Source: JAFGPJ01 sp964439135 (GTDB taxonomy: Bacteria > Planctomycetota > Phycisphaerae > Sedimentisphaerales > Anaerobacaceae). From it: a stretch of 16,932 bases of DNA. The stretch's first letter is position 1, and the number at the start of each line of letters is the position of its first letter. Shown here one piece after another: positions 7,215 to 15,300 of the stretch. Where the stretch lies: the NCBI GenBank assembly GCA_964439135.1, contig CAYTNN010000087.1, positions 1-16,932 on the forward strand, in the 5' to 3' direction. Position numbers and translations under genes: made by a program. The notes under the pieces are model-generated. The model was not told where the DNA came from, searched no databases, and saw only the letters and a program-made list of their open reading frames with translations.

Positions 7215-8354
7215 ATGGCCGAAGGCAAAGAACATCCTGTTGATACTCGAATGCCTCTTGATCATGAGCCTAAGCTGAACAAGTTTTTCAGAGCTGCCAT
7301 CAAAACCCGCGCCAGCGATCTACACCTGAAAGTGGGGCAGACGCCTAAATTGCGTCTTTTTGGGGAATTGAAGAATACGACCGGCGATGTAATAACCCCC
7401 GAGAAGATGGAAGAATTGGTATTCGAGCTGCTTACCCCTGCCCAGAAAAAATCTTTCATGGAGCACGGGACACTGGACTTCGCCCATGAAGTTGACGGCG
7501 AGCATCGCTTCCGCACGAATGTGTTTCGCCAGCGAGGCTTAATCAGCCTGGCGGCACGGCGTGTCAACACATTCATCCCGCCGTTCGAAGAGCTGCACCT
7601 GCCGGCATCACTGGAAAAGGTATGCAACAGCAGACAGGGACTGGTTCTTGTCGTGGGCCCTACCGGCTGCGGCAAGACAACAACAATAGCATCGATGATA
7701 GACTACATAAACCGCACTCGCTCCTGCCACATCATTACCATCGAGGACCCAATCGAGTATCTGTTTAAGGACCGAAAAGCAATAGTCTCGCAAAGGGAAA
7801 TCGGGCTCGATACCAATGATTTCGAGGAAGCTCTGACATATCTAATGCGACAAGACCCCGATGTTGTCTTCGTTGGCGAGATGCGGGACGCCAAAACCGT
7901 CACTGCGGGAATGAGAGCAGCGGAAACCGGGCACCTTGTCTTCGGAACGTTACACTCGGCAAATGCGTCTCAGGCCGTTCACCGGCTTTTGGACCTGTTC
8001 GCCCAAAACGAACGTGACCTTATAAGGCAGACCTTAAGCCTGGCTATCAGAGCAATTATCAGTCAGGTATTGCTGCCGTGCATCACTGAAGGTACTGACA
8101 GAATACCCGCTGTGGAGATTCTAATTACAAACGCTGCCGCCAGGAGGCTAATTGCCGAGGGTCGCGAGGGCGATTTGCCCAACGTGATACGAAGCTCACA
8201 AAACGAAGGCATGCAGGATCTTACATATAACCTTTGTGATTTGGTGGAAAAAGGACTCATCGATCCGAGGGAAGCATTAAAATATGCACCAAATACAGAT
8301 GAATTGAAAATGGCACTAAAGGGGATCAGAACCACTGCCAGCGGCATTTTGTGA
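7215..8354 (+). CDS. pilT: Twitching motility / pilus retraction ATPase PilT
   Basis: 379 residues from the ATG at 7215. This start is preferred because GGAG (7199-7202) lies 12 bases upstream, whereas a TTG at 7197 has none. The N-terminal domain includes 'RASDLHLKVGQTPKLRL' (about 32-48). The ATPase core has an intact Walker A 'GPTGCGKTTT' (148-157, Lys154), Asp box 'TIEDPIEYLF' (175-184), Walker B 'DPDVVFVGEMRD' (214-225, Glu222) and His box 'ETGHLVFGTLHSANA' (237-251). The C-terminus has 'RRLIAEGREGDLPNVI' and 'SSQNEGMQDL', as in PilT. In this family it is a cytoplasmic hexamer that depolymerises the pilus. All catalytic residues are present. It is first in a three-gene run, 19 bases ahead of the next gene. 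Confidence 0.95.
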   Translation: MAEGKEHPVDTRMPLDHEPKLNKFFRAAIKTRASDLHLKVGQTPKLRLFGELKNTTGDVITPEKMEELVFELLTPAQKKSFMEHGTLDFAHEVDGEHRFRTNVFRQRGLISLAARRVNTFIPPFEELHLPASLEKVCNSRQGLVLVVGPTGCGKTTTIASMIDYINRTRSCHIITIEDPIEYLFKDRKAIVSQREIGLDTNDFEEALTYLMRQDPDVVFVGEMRDAKTVTAGMRAAETGHLVFGTLHSANASQAVHRLLDLFAQNERDLIRQTLSLAIRAIISQVLLPCITEGTDRIPAVEILITNAAARRLIAEGREGDLPNVIRSSQNEGMQDLTYNLCDLVEKGLIDPREALKYAPNTDELKMALKGIRTTASGIL

Positions 8355-8373
8355 GATTTTTACGGAGCATCTT

Positions 8374-10032
8374 ATGCTGGATTTATTATCAGCCTCCATC
8401 GAGTATGGCGGCTATATTTCGATAATCAAACTCATTGGCTATTTGATTATCTTTTTTGCCTGGCTGCCGCTGGTTGGCTGGGTACACTACGATTCTAAAA
8501 CAGTAGAAACAAATGATGTCTTCTGGACAGGTATCATCCTGGGAGCAGGAGCGGCAGGGGCAATAATCTGGCTGCTCGTACCGATCTTTATCGTTGGGAT
8601 GCTTTTCTATCTGATTGCGGTCGGAGCGATATCTCTGGCTTACGTCAAGCACCGCAATGCGAGAGTCCTGGATTTTGATAAAGTCCTGACAGTCGATCAC
8701 ATCAAAAACCTGCTCGTCAGTAAAGAAAAGAAACTTGAGGCCCTTAAAAGCTTCTCTTTTATAACGTCAAATAAAAATGAAGTTCCAGTGCCCGAACCCA
8801 GAACGCCGGACTTTTTCGGATATAAGACAGCTTATGAAATTCTGAGTGATGCTATGTGGCGAAGGGCAAGCAGCATTGTGTTCTCCCCAACGGCACAAGA
8901 TTACCAGGTAGCCTACAACGTTGACGGCACTTCGCTAAAACAGCCGAGCATAGCCAGAGACCAAATGCAATATTTCATTCATTTCGTCAAGGAACTTGCC
9001 GGTATGGACACCAAGGAAAAACGCAAACCACAAAAAGGAAATTTCAAAATCCGCAAGAAGAAAGATGATTTTCCGTGGGAAGTAATGACTGCCGGGTCAA
9101 CCGCCGGAGAACAGGTCAGACTTAAACCAATAACACAAGAGGGCATGGCAAGACTGACCGAGATCGGCTTAATGCCCGAACAGGAAGCAAAGCTCAATCA
9201 GTTTCGTGATATAAAACAGGGCGTATTTATTATAAGCGGGCCGCGTAAAAACGGCATAACAACCACGCTTTACGCACTTCTTCGAAATCACGATGCCTTC
9301 ATTAACAGCATAAACACGCTTGAAAGACAGGCTCCCGCCAAGATGCCCAACATAACTCAAAACATCTTCAATCTGACCGACACCGGCACAACTACATTTG
9401 CCAAAAAGCTCCAGACCGTTGTAAGAATGGGACCTGATATAATCGGTGTCTCCGATTGTGAAGATGCCGAAACAGCCCAGATAGCTTGTGCCGCCGCCAG
9501 AGATGGAAAGCTCGTATATATTACGATCAAAGCAGACAGCGTGATACAGGCGCTGGGTAAATGGCTAAAATATGTCAGCAATAAAAGTGTCGTCGCAGAT
9601 ACCCTTCTGGGTATCAGCAATCAACGGCTGATTCGAATACTTTGTGATGAGTGCAAGCAGGCCTACGCACCGGATAAAGAACTGTTCAAAAAATTCAATA
9701 TCACCGCGGATAAAACTAAAGTGCTGTATCGTACCGGCAAAGTGCAATACGACAAGCACGGCAAACCTTCACCCTGCGAACACTGCCAGGGGACGGGCTA
9801 TTTCGGCAGAACGGCTGTGTTTGAAATCATCACGATGAACGACGATTTAAGAAAAGTTATAAAACAATCAAAATCGCTGCCGGAGATCGGTACGCAGTTC
9901 AGACGTGCCAAAATGCTCTATCTACAGGAACAGACACTCAGAAAAGTAATTACCGGGAAGGTAGCGATAAACGAAATGATTAGAGTGCTTTCAACATCAA
10001 AAACGAACAAAGCAGCTCAAAATAATCGTTAG
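8374..10032 (+). CDS. Membrane-anchored, degenerate PilB/GspE-family ATPase (probable pseudo-ATPase)
   Basis: 552 residues; GGAG lies 6 bases before the ATG. Residues about 15-92 hold two to three hydrophobic helices, unusual for this family. Residues about 144-250 resemble the PilB/GspE N2 domain ('AYEILSDAMWRRASS', 'YNVDGTSL', 'PQKGNFKIR'), but the usual 'SDIH' has become 'SSIV'. In the ATPase core 'GPTGSGKTTT' is replaced by 'GPRKNGITTT' (289-298), so the Walker A Lys is Ile295. Walker B reads 'GPDIIGVSDCEDAETA' (353-368), with Asp361 where Glu is expected. Both His-box histidines are Lys (379, 386). The PilB-type metal-binding tetracysteine is kept: C424/C427 and C468/C471, followed by 'GYFGRTAVFEI'. 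Fold and Cys pairs are retained while nucleotide residues are lost. I infer a structural or regulatory subunit, perhaps pairing with PilT or PilB. The frame is intact, so this is not a decaying gene. Confidence 0.85.
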   Translation: MLDLLSASIEYGGYISIIKLIGYLIIFFAWLPLVGWVHYDSKTVETNDVFWTGIILGAGAAGAIIWLLVPIFIVGMLFYLIAVGAISLAYVKHRNARVLDFDKVLTVDHIKNLLVSKEKKLEALKSFSFITSNKNEVPVPEPRTPDFFGYKTAYEILSDAMWRRASSIVFSPTAQDYQVAYNVDGTSLKQPSIARDQMQYFIHFVKELAGMDTKEKRKPQKGNFKIRKKKDDFPWEVMTAGSTAGEQVRLKPITQEGMARLTEIGLMPEQEAKLNQFRDIKQGVFIISGPRKNGITTTLYALLRNHDAFINSINTLERQAPAKMPNITQNIFNLTDTGTTTFAKKLQTVVRMGPDIIGVSDCEDAETAQIACAAARDGKLVYITIKADSVIQALGKWLKYVSNKSVVADTLLGISNQRLIRILCDECKQAYAPDKELFKKFNITADKTKVLYRTGKVQYDKHGKPSPCEHCQGTGYFGRTAVFEIITMNDDLRKVIKQSKSLPEIGTQFRRAKMLYLQEQTLRKVITGKVAINEMIRVLSTSKTNKAAQNNR

Positions 10033-10040
10033 TAACACAC

Positions 10041-10064
10041 GGTTCGTGAAGCGAATCACGAATC
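10041..10064 (+). promoter_or_regulatory. Intercistronic hairpin between the pseudo-ATPase and CvpA-like genes
   Basis: GGTTCGTGA (10041-10049) pairs with TCACGAATC (10056-10064) around a 6-base loop, nine pairs with one G-U. It begins 9 bases after the upstream stop codon and contains the GTG at 10046, which it would hide from ribosomes. No T-run follows, so it is not a classical terminator. It could stabilise or process the message between the two genes. Confidence 0.4.
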
Positions 10065-10087
10065 CTGAAAAACCGGAGACATTGTTT

Positions 10088-11368
10088 ATGGCCAGCTTAG
10101 CTGTAGTTTTGATAATTCTGGGTTGTGGTGCTTTGATGTATTTAAAAGGGACATTTGTCAAGGCATTTGCCATGATAATTATAGCGATTATTTCGAGCGT
10201 TGTTGCGTTCGGCTATTTTGAAGTATTGGCAAATTTCATTATCCGCCGCGGCAATGACGGCAGTATGCTCTCTCTTGTCCCCTGGGCGCAAACTCTCTGT
10301 TTTATCCTGTTGTTTGTCGTGACCTTCGGCCTGCTTCAAACAGCCGCTACTTTTTTGAACCGCCACCCGGTTGATTTAGGATTTATGCCCGAGCTTATCG
10401 GACGGATAGTCTGCGGAATTATCCTGGGCTTTATGGTATCCGGGCTTCTGCTAACAGCTCTACAAATGGCACCGCTGCCCCTTTCCTATCCCTACGAGCG
10501 TTTTGACCCGGCGAGGCTGGACACCGATAATCCCAGCGGATCCCTGCTTAACGCCGACGGTTTTGCCACCGGTCTGTTCGGTATCATCAGTAACGGCAGT
10601 CTAAGCGGCAAAAACAGCTTTAGAACTCTCCACCCCAGCTATCTGGACCAGCTTTTCCTTAACAGGTTTCTCGGCGATGCATCAGGCATCAGCGGCGTCT
10701 ATCCAGCCATAGAAGTGCCAAAACCAGGCGTCTGGCCGGCCTCCCAAGCTGTGAAAAAACAAGTAGACGACTTCGTCTCGGAACTGAGGACACGAGGCGG
10801 CAAGGTTGCGTACGAGCCGGGGGGCAAGTCAGTAGCTTTGCCCATCTCGACAAACGAAGCTTATAACCCTACAATCGTGCGCGTGGGAATAAAGAAAAGG
10901 GCGATAAAACGTGAAGCAATAATCGACGCCGGCGTATTTACACCTTCCCAGCTAAGATTAATATGTACGCGAAAAACCGGTGAAGCGGTCAATGCCTATC
11001 CCATTGGATACATGAAAACAAAAGATGAAATACAGATAAGCCCCGAGATACAACTTGCGAGCGGCGACATCGAGGGCAGCGTCAGATATATCGACTTTGT
11101 TTTTTGCGTGCCAAGTGGTTATGACCCGGCGCTGGTCGAGTTCAAACTCAACAGTATTGTCGAGATACCCACAGGAGCAATAGTAACAGCCGACCAGGCT
11201 CCGGATGTCGTACCTTTTAGCTACTCGCCTTCCGCCCCCCAGAGCAACACTAACACCCAAGAACCTCCCAGAACTCAGAGCCGGCCGCAACAGCGGCAAG
11301 CTCGTCCCGGAAGACGTGGACTTAGCGATATCAGCAGATCCGTTGTCGGCGACGAACTCGACGAGTAA
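10088..11368 (+). CDS. CvpA-like membrane protein with large C-terminal domain
   Basis: 426 residues from the ATG at 10088, chosen because GGAG (10075-10078) lies 9 bases upstream. A GTG at 10046 would add 14 residues but sits in a hairpin without a ribosome binding site. Four hydrophobic helices lie in the first 140 residues. The third and fourth are joined by 'LNRHPVDLGFMPELIGRIVCGIILGFMVSGLLL'-style sequence, the layout of the CvpA (colicin V production) family. The remaining 290 or so residues are soluble, contain 'YDPALVEFKLNSIVE' and end in a Pro/Gln/Arg-rich tail. Typical CvpA proteins are about 160-190 residues, so this is a fusion or a distinct family. It is third in the pilT run, 55 bases after the pseudo-ATPase stop. 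Function is unknown; CvpA relatives are linked to envelope maintenance and secretion. The family call is from topology and is moderate. Confidence 0.7.
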   Translation: MASLAVVLIILGCGALMYLKGTFVKAFAMIIIAIISSVVAFGYFEVLANFIIRRGNDGSMLSLVPWAQTLCFILLFVVTFGLLQTAATFLNRHPVDLGFMPELIGRIVCGIILGFMVSGLLLTALQMAPLPLSYPYERFDPARLDTDNPSGSLLNADGFATGLFGIISNGSLSGKNSFRTLHPSYLDQLFLNRFLGDASGISGVYPAIEVPKPGVWPASQAVKKQVDDFVSELRTRGGKVAYEPGGKSVALPISTNEAYNPTIVRVGIKKRAIKREAIIDAGVFTPSQLRLICTRKTGEAVNAYPIGYMKTKDEIQISPEIQLASGDIEGSVRYIDFVFCVPSGYDPALVEFKLNSIVEIPTGAIVTADQAPDVVPFSYSPSAPQSNTNTQEPPRTQSRPQQRQARPGRRGLSDISRSVVGDELDE

Positions 11369-11571
11369 CAACCCAATCAAGCTGTCCGGCAAACATCGAA
11401 AAACTGAATTTGGGGGGACATTTGACGATCCATACCCTCGATATTATAAACAAACATGCTTCGTGGGTTTATGTTTGATGGGCTCGTTCCTGATAGATTA
11501 AGAAGAAGGACCGGCAAAATGTAGCTGCGAGTTTTCAGGTTCGAGCTTATTTAGAGCGGTTCGGCACGTCC

Positions 11572-11721
11572 TTAGCTGCAGACAACCAATTCTTCCAAAT
11601 CCAACTCCATAAGATGCTCAAGATAATCATTCAACTCCTCTTCCGAAAAAGTGGCGAGAAATTCCGGTTTGGCGGTTCTGTTAATTCTACAGATGTAATC
11701 GATCAACTCCCTTTTACTCAT
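11572..11721 (-). CDS. 49-residue acidic helical protein of unknown function
   Basis: The frame opens further upstream (ATG at 11787). The better start is the ATG at 11721, because AAGGG precedes it by about 9 bases and the residues upstream look non-coding. The protein runs 'MSKRELIDYICRIN' to 'MELDLEELVVCS' and is predicted to form two or three amphipathic helices. The second half is strongly acidic ('FSEEELNDYLEHLMELDLEEL'). It has Cys residues near both ends (Cys11 and Cys48) and no signal peptide or membrane segment. The start-site evidence and helix periodicity argue for a real small gene. It is convergent with the pilT run. I do not recognise a family. The acidic helices would suit a small binding partner or adaptor, but that is inference. 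Confidence 0.55.
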   Translation of the reverse strand: MSKRELIDYICRINRTAKPEFLATFSEEELNDYLEHLMELDLEELVVCS

Positions 11722-12040
11722 ACACACACACCCTTCAAAACTTGTAAAAATCCTTGGCAACCTACGCAATATCGACAGAGCAAACAATTTTTCTTTAGCT
11801 TACTAAACCATAACCAAATTAACGCCCCATAACCCAAACCACCATATAGCGGCCGCCCCTTTGCTTCGACTACCACATATAGAGTAAGCTATAAGACAGC
11901 AATAATCACCTCTCCGAGTGTCCAATAAAATCATCTTCGACGTTGGCTAATCCAAACTAAAAAAATTGTGAAATTTTCAAATTTGTTGCCGGCATTATTT
12001 TTTAAGTAAACGAAGTTTAATAGAGTGCCTCTATAATTAC
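11722..12040. other. AT-rich intergenic region
   Basis: About 320 bases lie between the 49-residue gene and the apparent gene tail at 12041. A TG/CA microrepeat (ACACACACAC on the plus strand, 11722-11731) lies next to the small gene's start. No strong promoter, hairpin or convincing open frame was found. Confidence 0.4.
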
Positions 12041-12148
12041 AGATATGCGGCCGGTTGTGATTTCGAATGGGACCCGGAACTGCCCGCAGAGACATTCATT
12101 CCCGAGATCCCAGCCGATTTTACGCTGGAAGCAAACAATGACGGCTAA
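12041..12148 (+). pseudogene. Tail fragment of a lost gene
   Basis: One plus-strand frame ends at TAA 12146-12148 and reads as ordinary protein over its last 35 codons: 'YAAGCDFEWDPELPAETF', then 'IPEIPADFTLEANNDG'. This 'PELPAETF.PEIPADFTL' cadence reminds me of C-terminal ends of planctomycete secreted proteins, a recollection rather than a search result. There is no start codon with a ribosome binding site, and the sequence upstream of about 12030 becomes AT-rich and non-coding. A strong terminator follows 33 bases after the stop, in the right orientation. I infer that the 3' end of a deleted or truncated gene remains here. Chance reading is possible. Confidence 0.4.
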
Positions 12149-12180
12149 TTGAGCTTGTACGTGCAATTAAAGCATATCAA

Positions 12181-12215
12181 ACAGGCCGGGCTTGATATAG
12201 CTCGGCCTGTTTTTT
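12181..12215 (+). terminator. Rho-independent terminator
   Basis: ACAGGCCGGGC (12181-12191) pairs with GCTCGGCCTGT (12200-12210), eleven pairs including one G-U, around an 8-base loop. TTTTTT (12210-12215) follows on the plus strand. It lies directly after the gene tail at 12041-12148 and directly before the next promoter, so it would insulate the C25 gene from upstream transcription. Confidence 0.85.
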
Positions 12216-12216
12216 C

Positions 12217-12245
12217 TTGACGACGGCTGTCTCCTTTAGTACACT
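12217..12245 (+). promoter_or_regulatory. sigma70-type promoter of the C25 protease gene
   Basis: TTGACG (12217-12222) and TACACT (12240-12245) are separated by 17 bases. The -35 begins two bases after the terminator T-run. Transcription would start near 12252, about 64 bases before the ATG at 12316. The TTG here is therefore better read as a -35 element than as a start codon. Confidence 0.6.
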
Positions 12246-12302
12246 ACATATTAGCAAAATAGGAAAAGCCGTTTGTGATTCTGTTTCTATGAACATGGGG
12301 GC

Positions 12303-12308
12303 AGGAGG
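12303..12308 (+). promoter_or_regulatory. Strong ribosome binding site that sets the C25 gene start
   Basis: A perfect AGGAGG lies 7 bases upstream of ATG 12316. It places the signal peptide at the true N-terminus and rules out the in-frame TTG at 12217, which would add 33 residues before the signal peptide. Confidence 0.8.
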
Positions 12309-12315
12309 ATTGAAA

Positions 12316-15300
12316 ATGATGTCTCTGATAAATTCACAAATTTTGCGAACAATCCCTTTATTAATCACAATCTTCTCTTTAAGCTTACCTTCCTATGCCA
12401 AATACAGCGGCGGCACGGGAGAGCCAAACGACCCTTACCAGATCGGTGCCGCAGGTCCAATAGGAAACACGGACACGATCTCACTGAACTGGACCCTTGA
12501 CCCCGAGAGTCTTGAGTTCGAGGCGGAAGGCGAGTACACACGCGTCGCTCTCAGGAACGGATTCACACCGGAAGTCGAGCCGGGCAAGCCGAGCCTGCCG
12601 GCCGTGAGCGTCTACGTTCTTCTTCCGCCGGGCGCGACCGTCTCCGCCATACACGCAGAGGCTCCCGAATCCATCCTGATGGAGGATGTGCTCGTCTATC
12701 CAGCGCAGCCCGCGCGTACCACCAACGATCCGCCCGCCCCGTTTACACTGCCGGACCCGGCTGCGTACTCGTCGCTCGAGAAGCTGCCGGCAGATATGGT
12801 ATCTGTCCTTGGCACACATCGGTGGCATGGCCGTACACTGGCCGCCTTGCGGCTGAACCCCATCCGGTACGTGGCCAGCCAGTGGGCATTGTACTTTGCT
12901 ACGCATATCGAGGTTGAACTGTCCTATGAGATCCCTGCCGAAACGATGCGTTCACCTGTACGCCCTGCGTCGCGTAGCCGCTCTGCGGTAATGGACCTTG
13001 TCGCCAATCCCCGAGACATGGACCGCTTTGAGCCAACGGGTGTGAAGGGTCTGACACATGATTTGCGGGTCATGGACAAGGACATAAAGGCAGGCGATGA
13101 CGATACGGCGGTCTATCTGCTGATCACGAGCGAGGCCCTGGCACCGGCGTTTCAGCCGCTTGTTGACCGAAGGACCGGCCAGGGTAAACAGGGCATGCTC
13201 GTAACAACCGAATGGATCTACGCCAACTACGACGGCACCCGCCCGGACGGCAACACGGATGAGCAAACCAAGATACGCAACTGTATCATCGACCACTACC
13301 GGAACCACGGGACGATATGGGTCTGCCTGGCCGGTGACGACACGATCGTACCCATGCGCTACACCTATGCCTCTATAGTCCATGACAACCCAACGGACAT
13401 GTACTACGCCTGCCTGGATGGGACGTATGACGAAGACGGCGACGGGCTTTACGGTGAAGCATTGGAGGATGACGCCGATCTGCTGCCGGAGGTATGGATC
13501 GGACGTATCCCGGTGCGAACGGCAGACCAAGCTACTGCCTATATAGACAAGCTTGTTCGTTACGAAACGGCCCCGCCGGATGGATTTGCCAATACCATGC
13601 TGATCAGCGCCACTTGGGACTGGTACATGTCTGGTTTGAACCGGCCGGCCGGGTATTGGGATCATGATCCGGTCGACGAAACTGACTGCGGCATGCGAAA
13701 CGTGTACCGCAAAATAATCCAGCCTTACTGGCAAGCGACCCCCTTAGGCGAGTTGTTGCCCACCTTCTCTTCGTGGGATGAGTACCGTTGCGGAGACTAT
13801 AAGCCAACCTATGACCATATGGTCTCGGCTCTGAACAATGGATACCATCACGTATATCTATGGGGCCATGGCAACCCTGCTGCCGGAGCCGGGCTGGACC
13901 GCATGATGGCGGAATCCCTCGAAAACAGCAGCCGTCCGAGTATCTTCTTCGTCATGAGCTGTTCTACTGCGGCCATCGATAAGGAAGAGCCTTCCATCAG
14001 TGAGGCGATGATTCGTTGTCCCCACGGGGGTGGTGTCGCCTACATCGGCGCATCGGAATCTGAGTGGATCAACTATTATACGGCAGAGGCTTTCTATACA
14101 GAGATATTTGCCAACCAGCGACAGACACTCGGTGAAGCATTTGCCCGTAGCAAGATGGGCTTTGTATCGTGGAGTCAGGAAGACGGCGGCTATCGCGGAA
14201 ACCAGTGGATACTCAACCTCCACGGCGATCCGGCCCTCCTGTTTCCGCCCGAATCAGGCGGACGAGCTCTGCAAATGCTCTCTCCCAAAGGCTGCGAGGT
14301 GATCGACGAAGATTCTGACATTACTATCCGCTGGAATGCTTCCGGCACTGGCTTCCAGGAGGGCGAGTTGGTCAACCTGGAGTATTCTGCCGACGGAGGC
14401 GACTCCTGGCTGCCCGTGCCCGGCGCCGAGGCGCGTCCGTTCAACGGCAGGCTCTTCCTCTGGGAGAACCCGAGTCTCTTGCCGGGATCGCACTACCGCA
14501 CGCGGATTGTCTCGGTATCCGACCCCTCGATCAGCAGCGCCTCCGGCCGCGACTTCACGGTGACTCCTCTTAGAATCCTGACGGTGCGTTCAACCCTTGA
14601 TGAGCCGCATTTCTGGATCAGTGGAACCCACGGGAACCAAACAGACTACACCTTCACCATGATACCGGGAGTAAATGTGTCACTGACGGCGACCCTGGCC
14701 CCCTGGGCCAACTGGGACGCCGTTGACGGCTACGGCTTCGCGGGCTGGTTGGACGAAAATGGCGACAGGCTGACGCGCAGCACCACACTCGAGTTCGTTG
14801 CGCTTGGCAACAAGACCGTGACCGCACATTATGTGCCGGCGGGAGCGAAGCACGACTACTATGTCAATGATGAAACAGCAGAGAACGGCTTCGCGCCAGG
14901 GGACAACGATGACAACGACGGCATGACGCCGGCAACGCCGGTTCGCCATATTCAACAAATCATTGACCGGTACGGCAACATCGCGACCATCCACGTCTCG
15001 CCAGGTACCTACGTCGAGAACATCGTGATCACCGCGAGCGATTCAGGACTGACCCTTGAGGGAGCAGGTGCCGACCTCACCATCATCGATGGCAATCAGA
15101 GCGGCTCATGTCTGAAAGCAAATGGCGGCGGGTTTTTTACAATTCGTGGCCTGGCCCTCCGAAACGGCAAAGCCCAATTCGGTGGAGCCATCTTCTGCGA
15201 CAACTGCTCGATGACTATTGAGAACTGCATCATTTCAGGAAACACAGCCGAATATGGCGGGGCCATGCGAATCCCGAATTCCCAGGGAGTTGTCGACCTT

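Noticed and set aside
10046..10087. GTG start for the CvpA-like protein
   Set aside because: It lies inside a hairpin without a ribosome binding site. ATG 10088 has GGAG 9 bases upstream.
12217..12315. Upstream TTG start adding 33 residues to the C25 protein
   Set aside because: The TTG falls in a TTGACG -35 element directly after a terminator, and the extension would bury the signal peptide. ATG 12316 has a perfect AGGAGG.
12952..13734. 260-codon minus-strand frame opposite the C25 gene
   Set aside because: It overlaps the conserved C25 core and has no recognisable domain. Long antisense frames are expected in GC-rich coding DNA.
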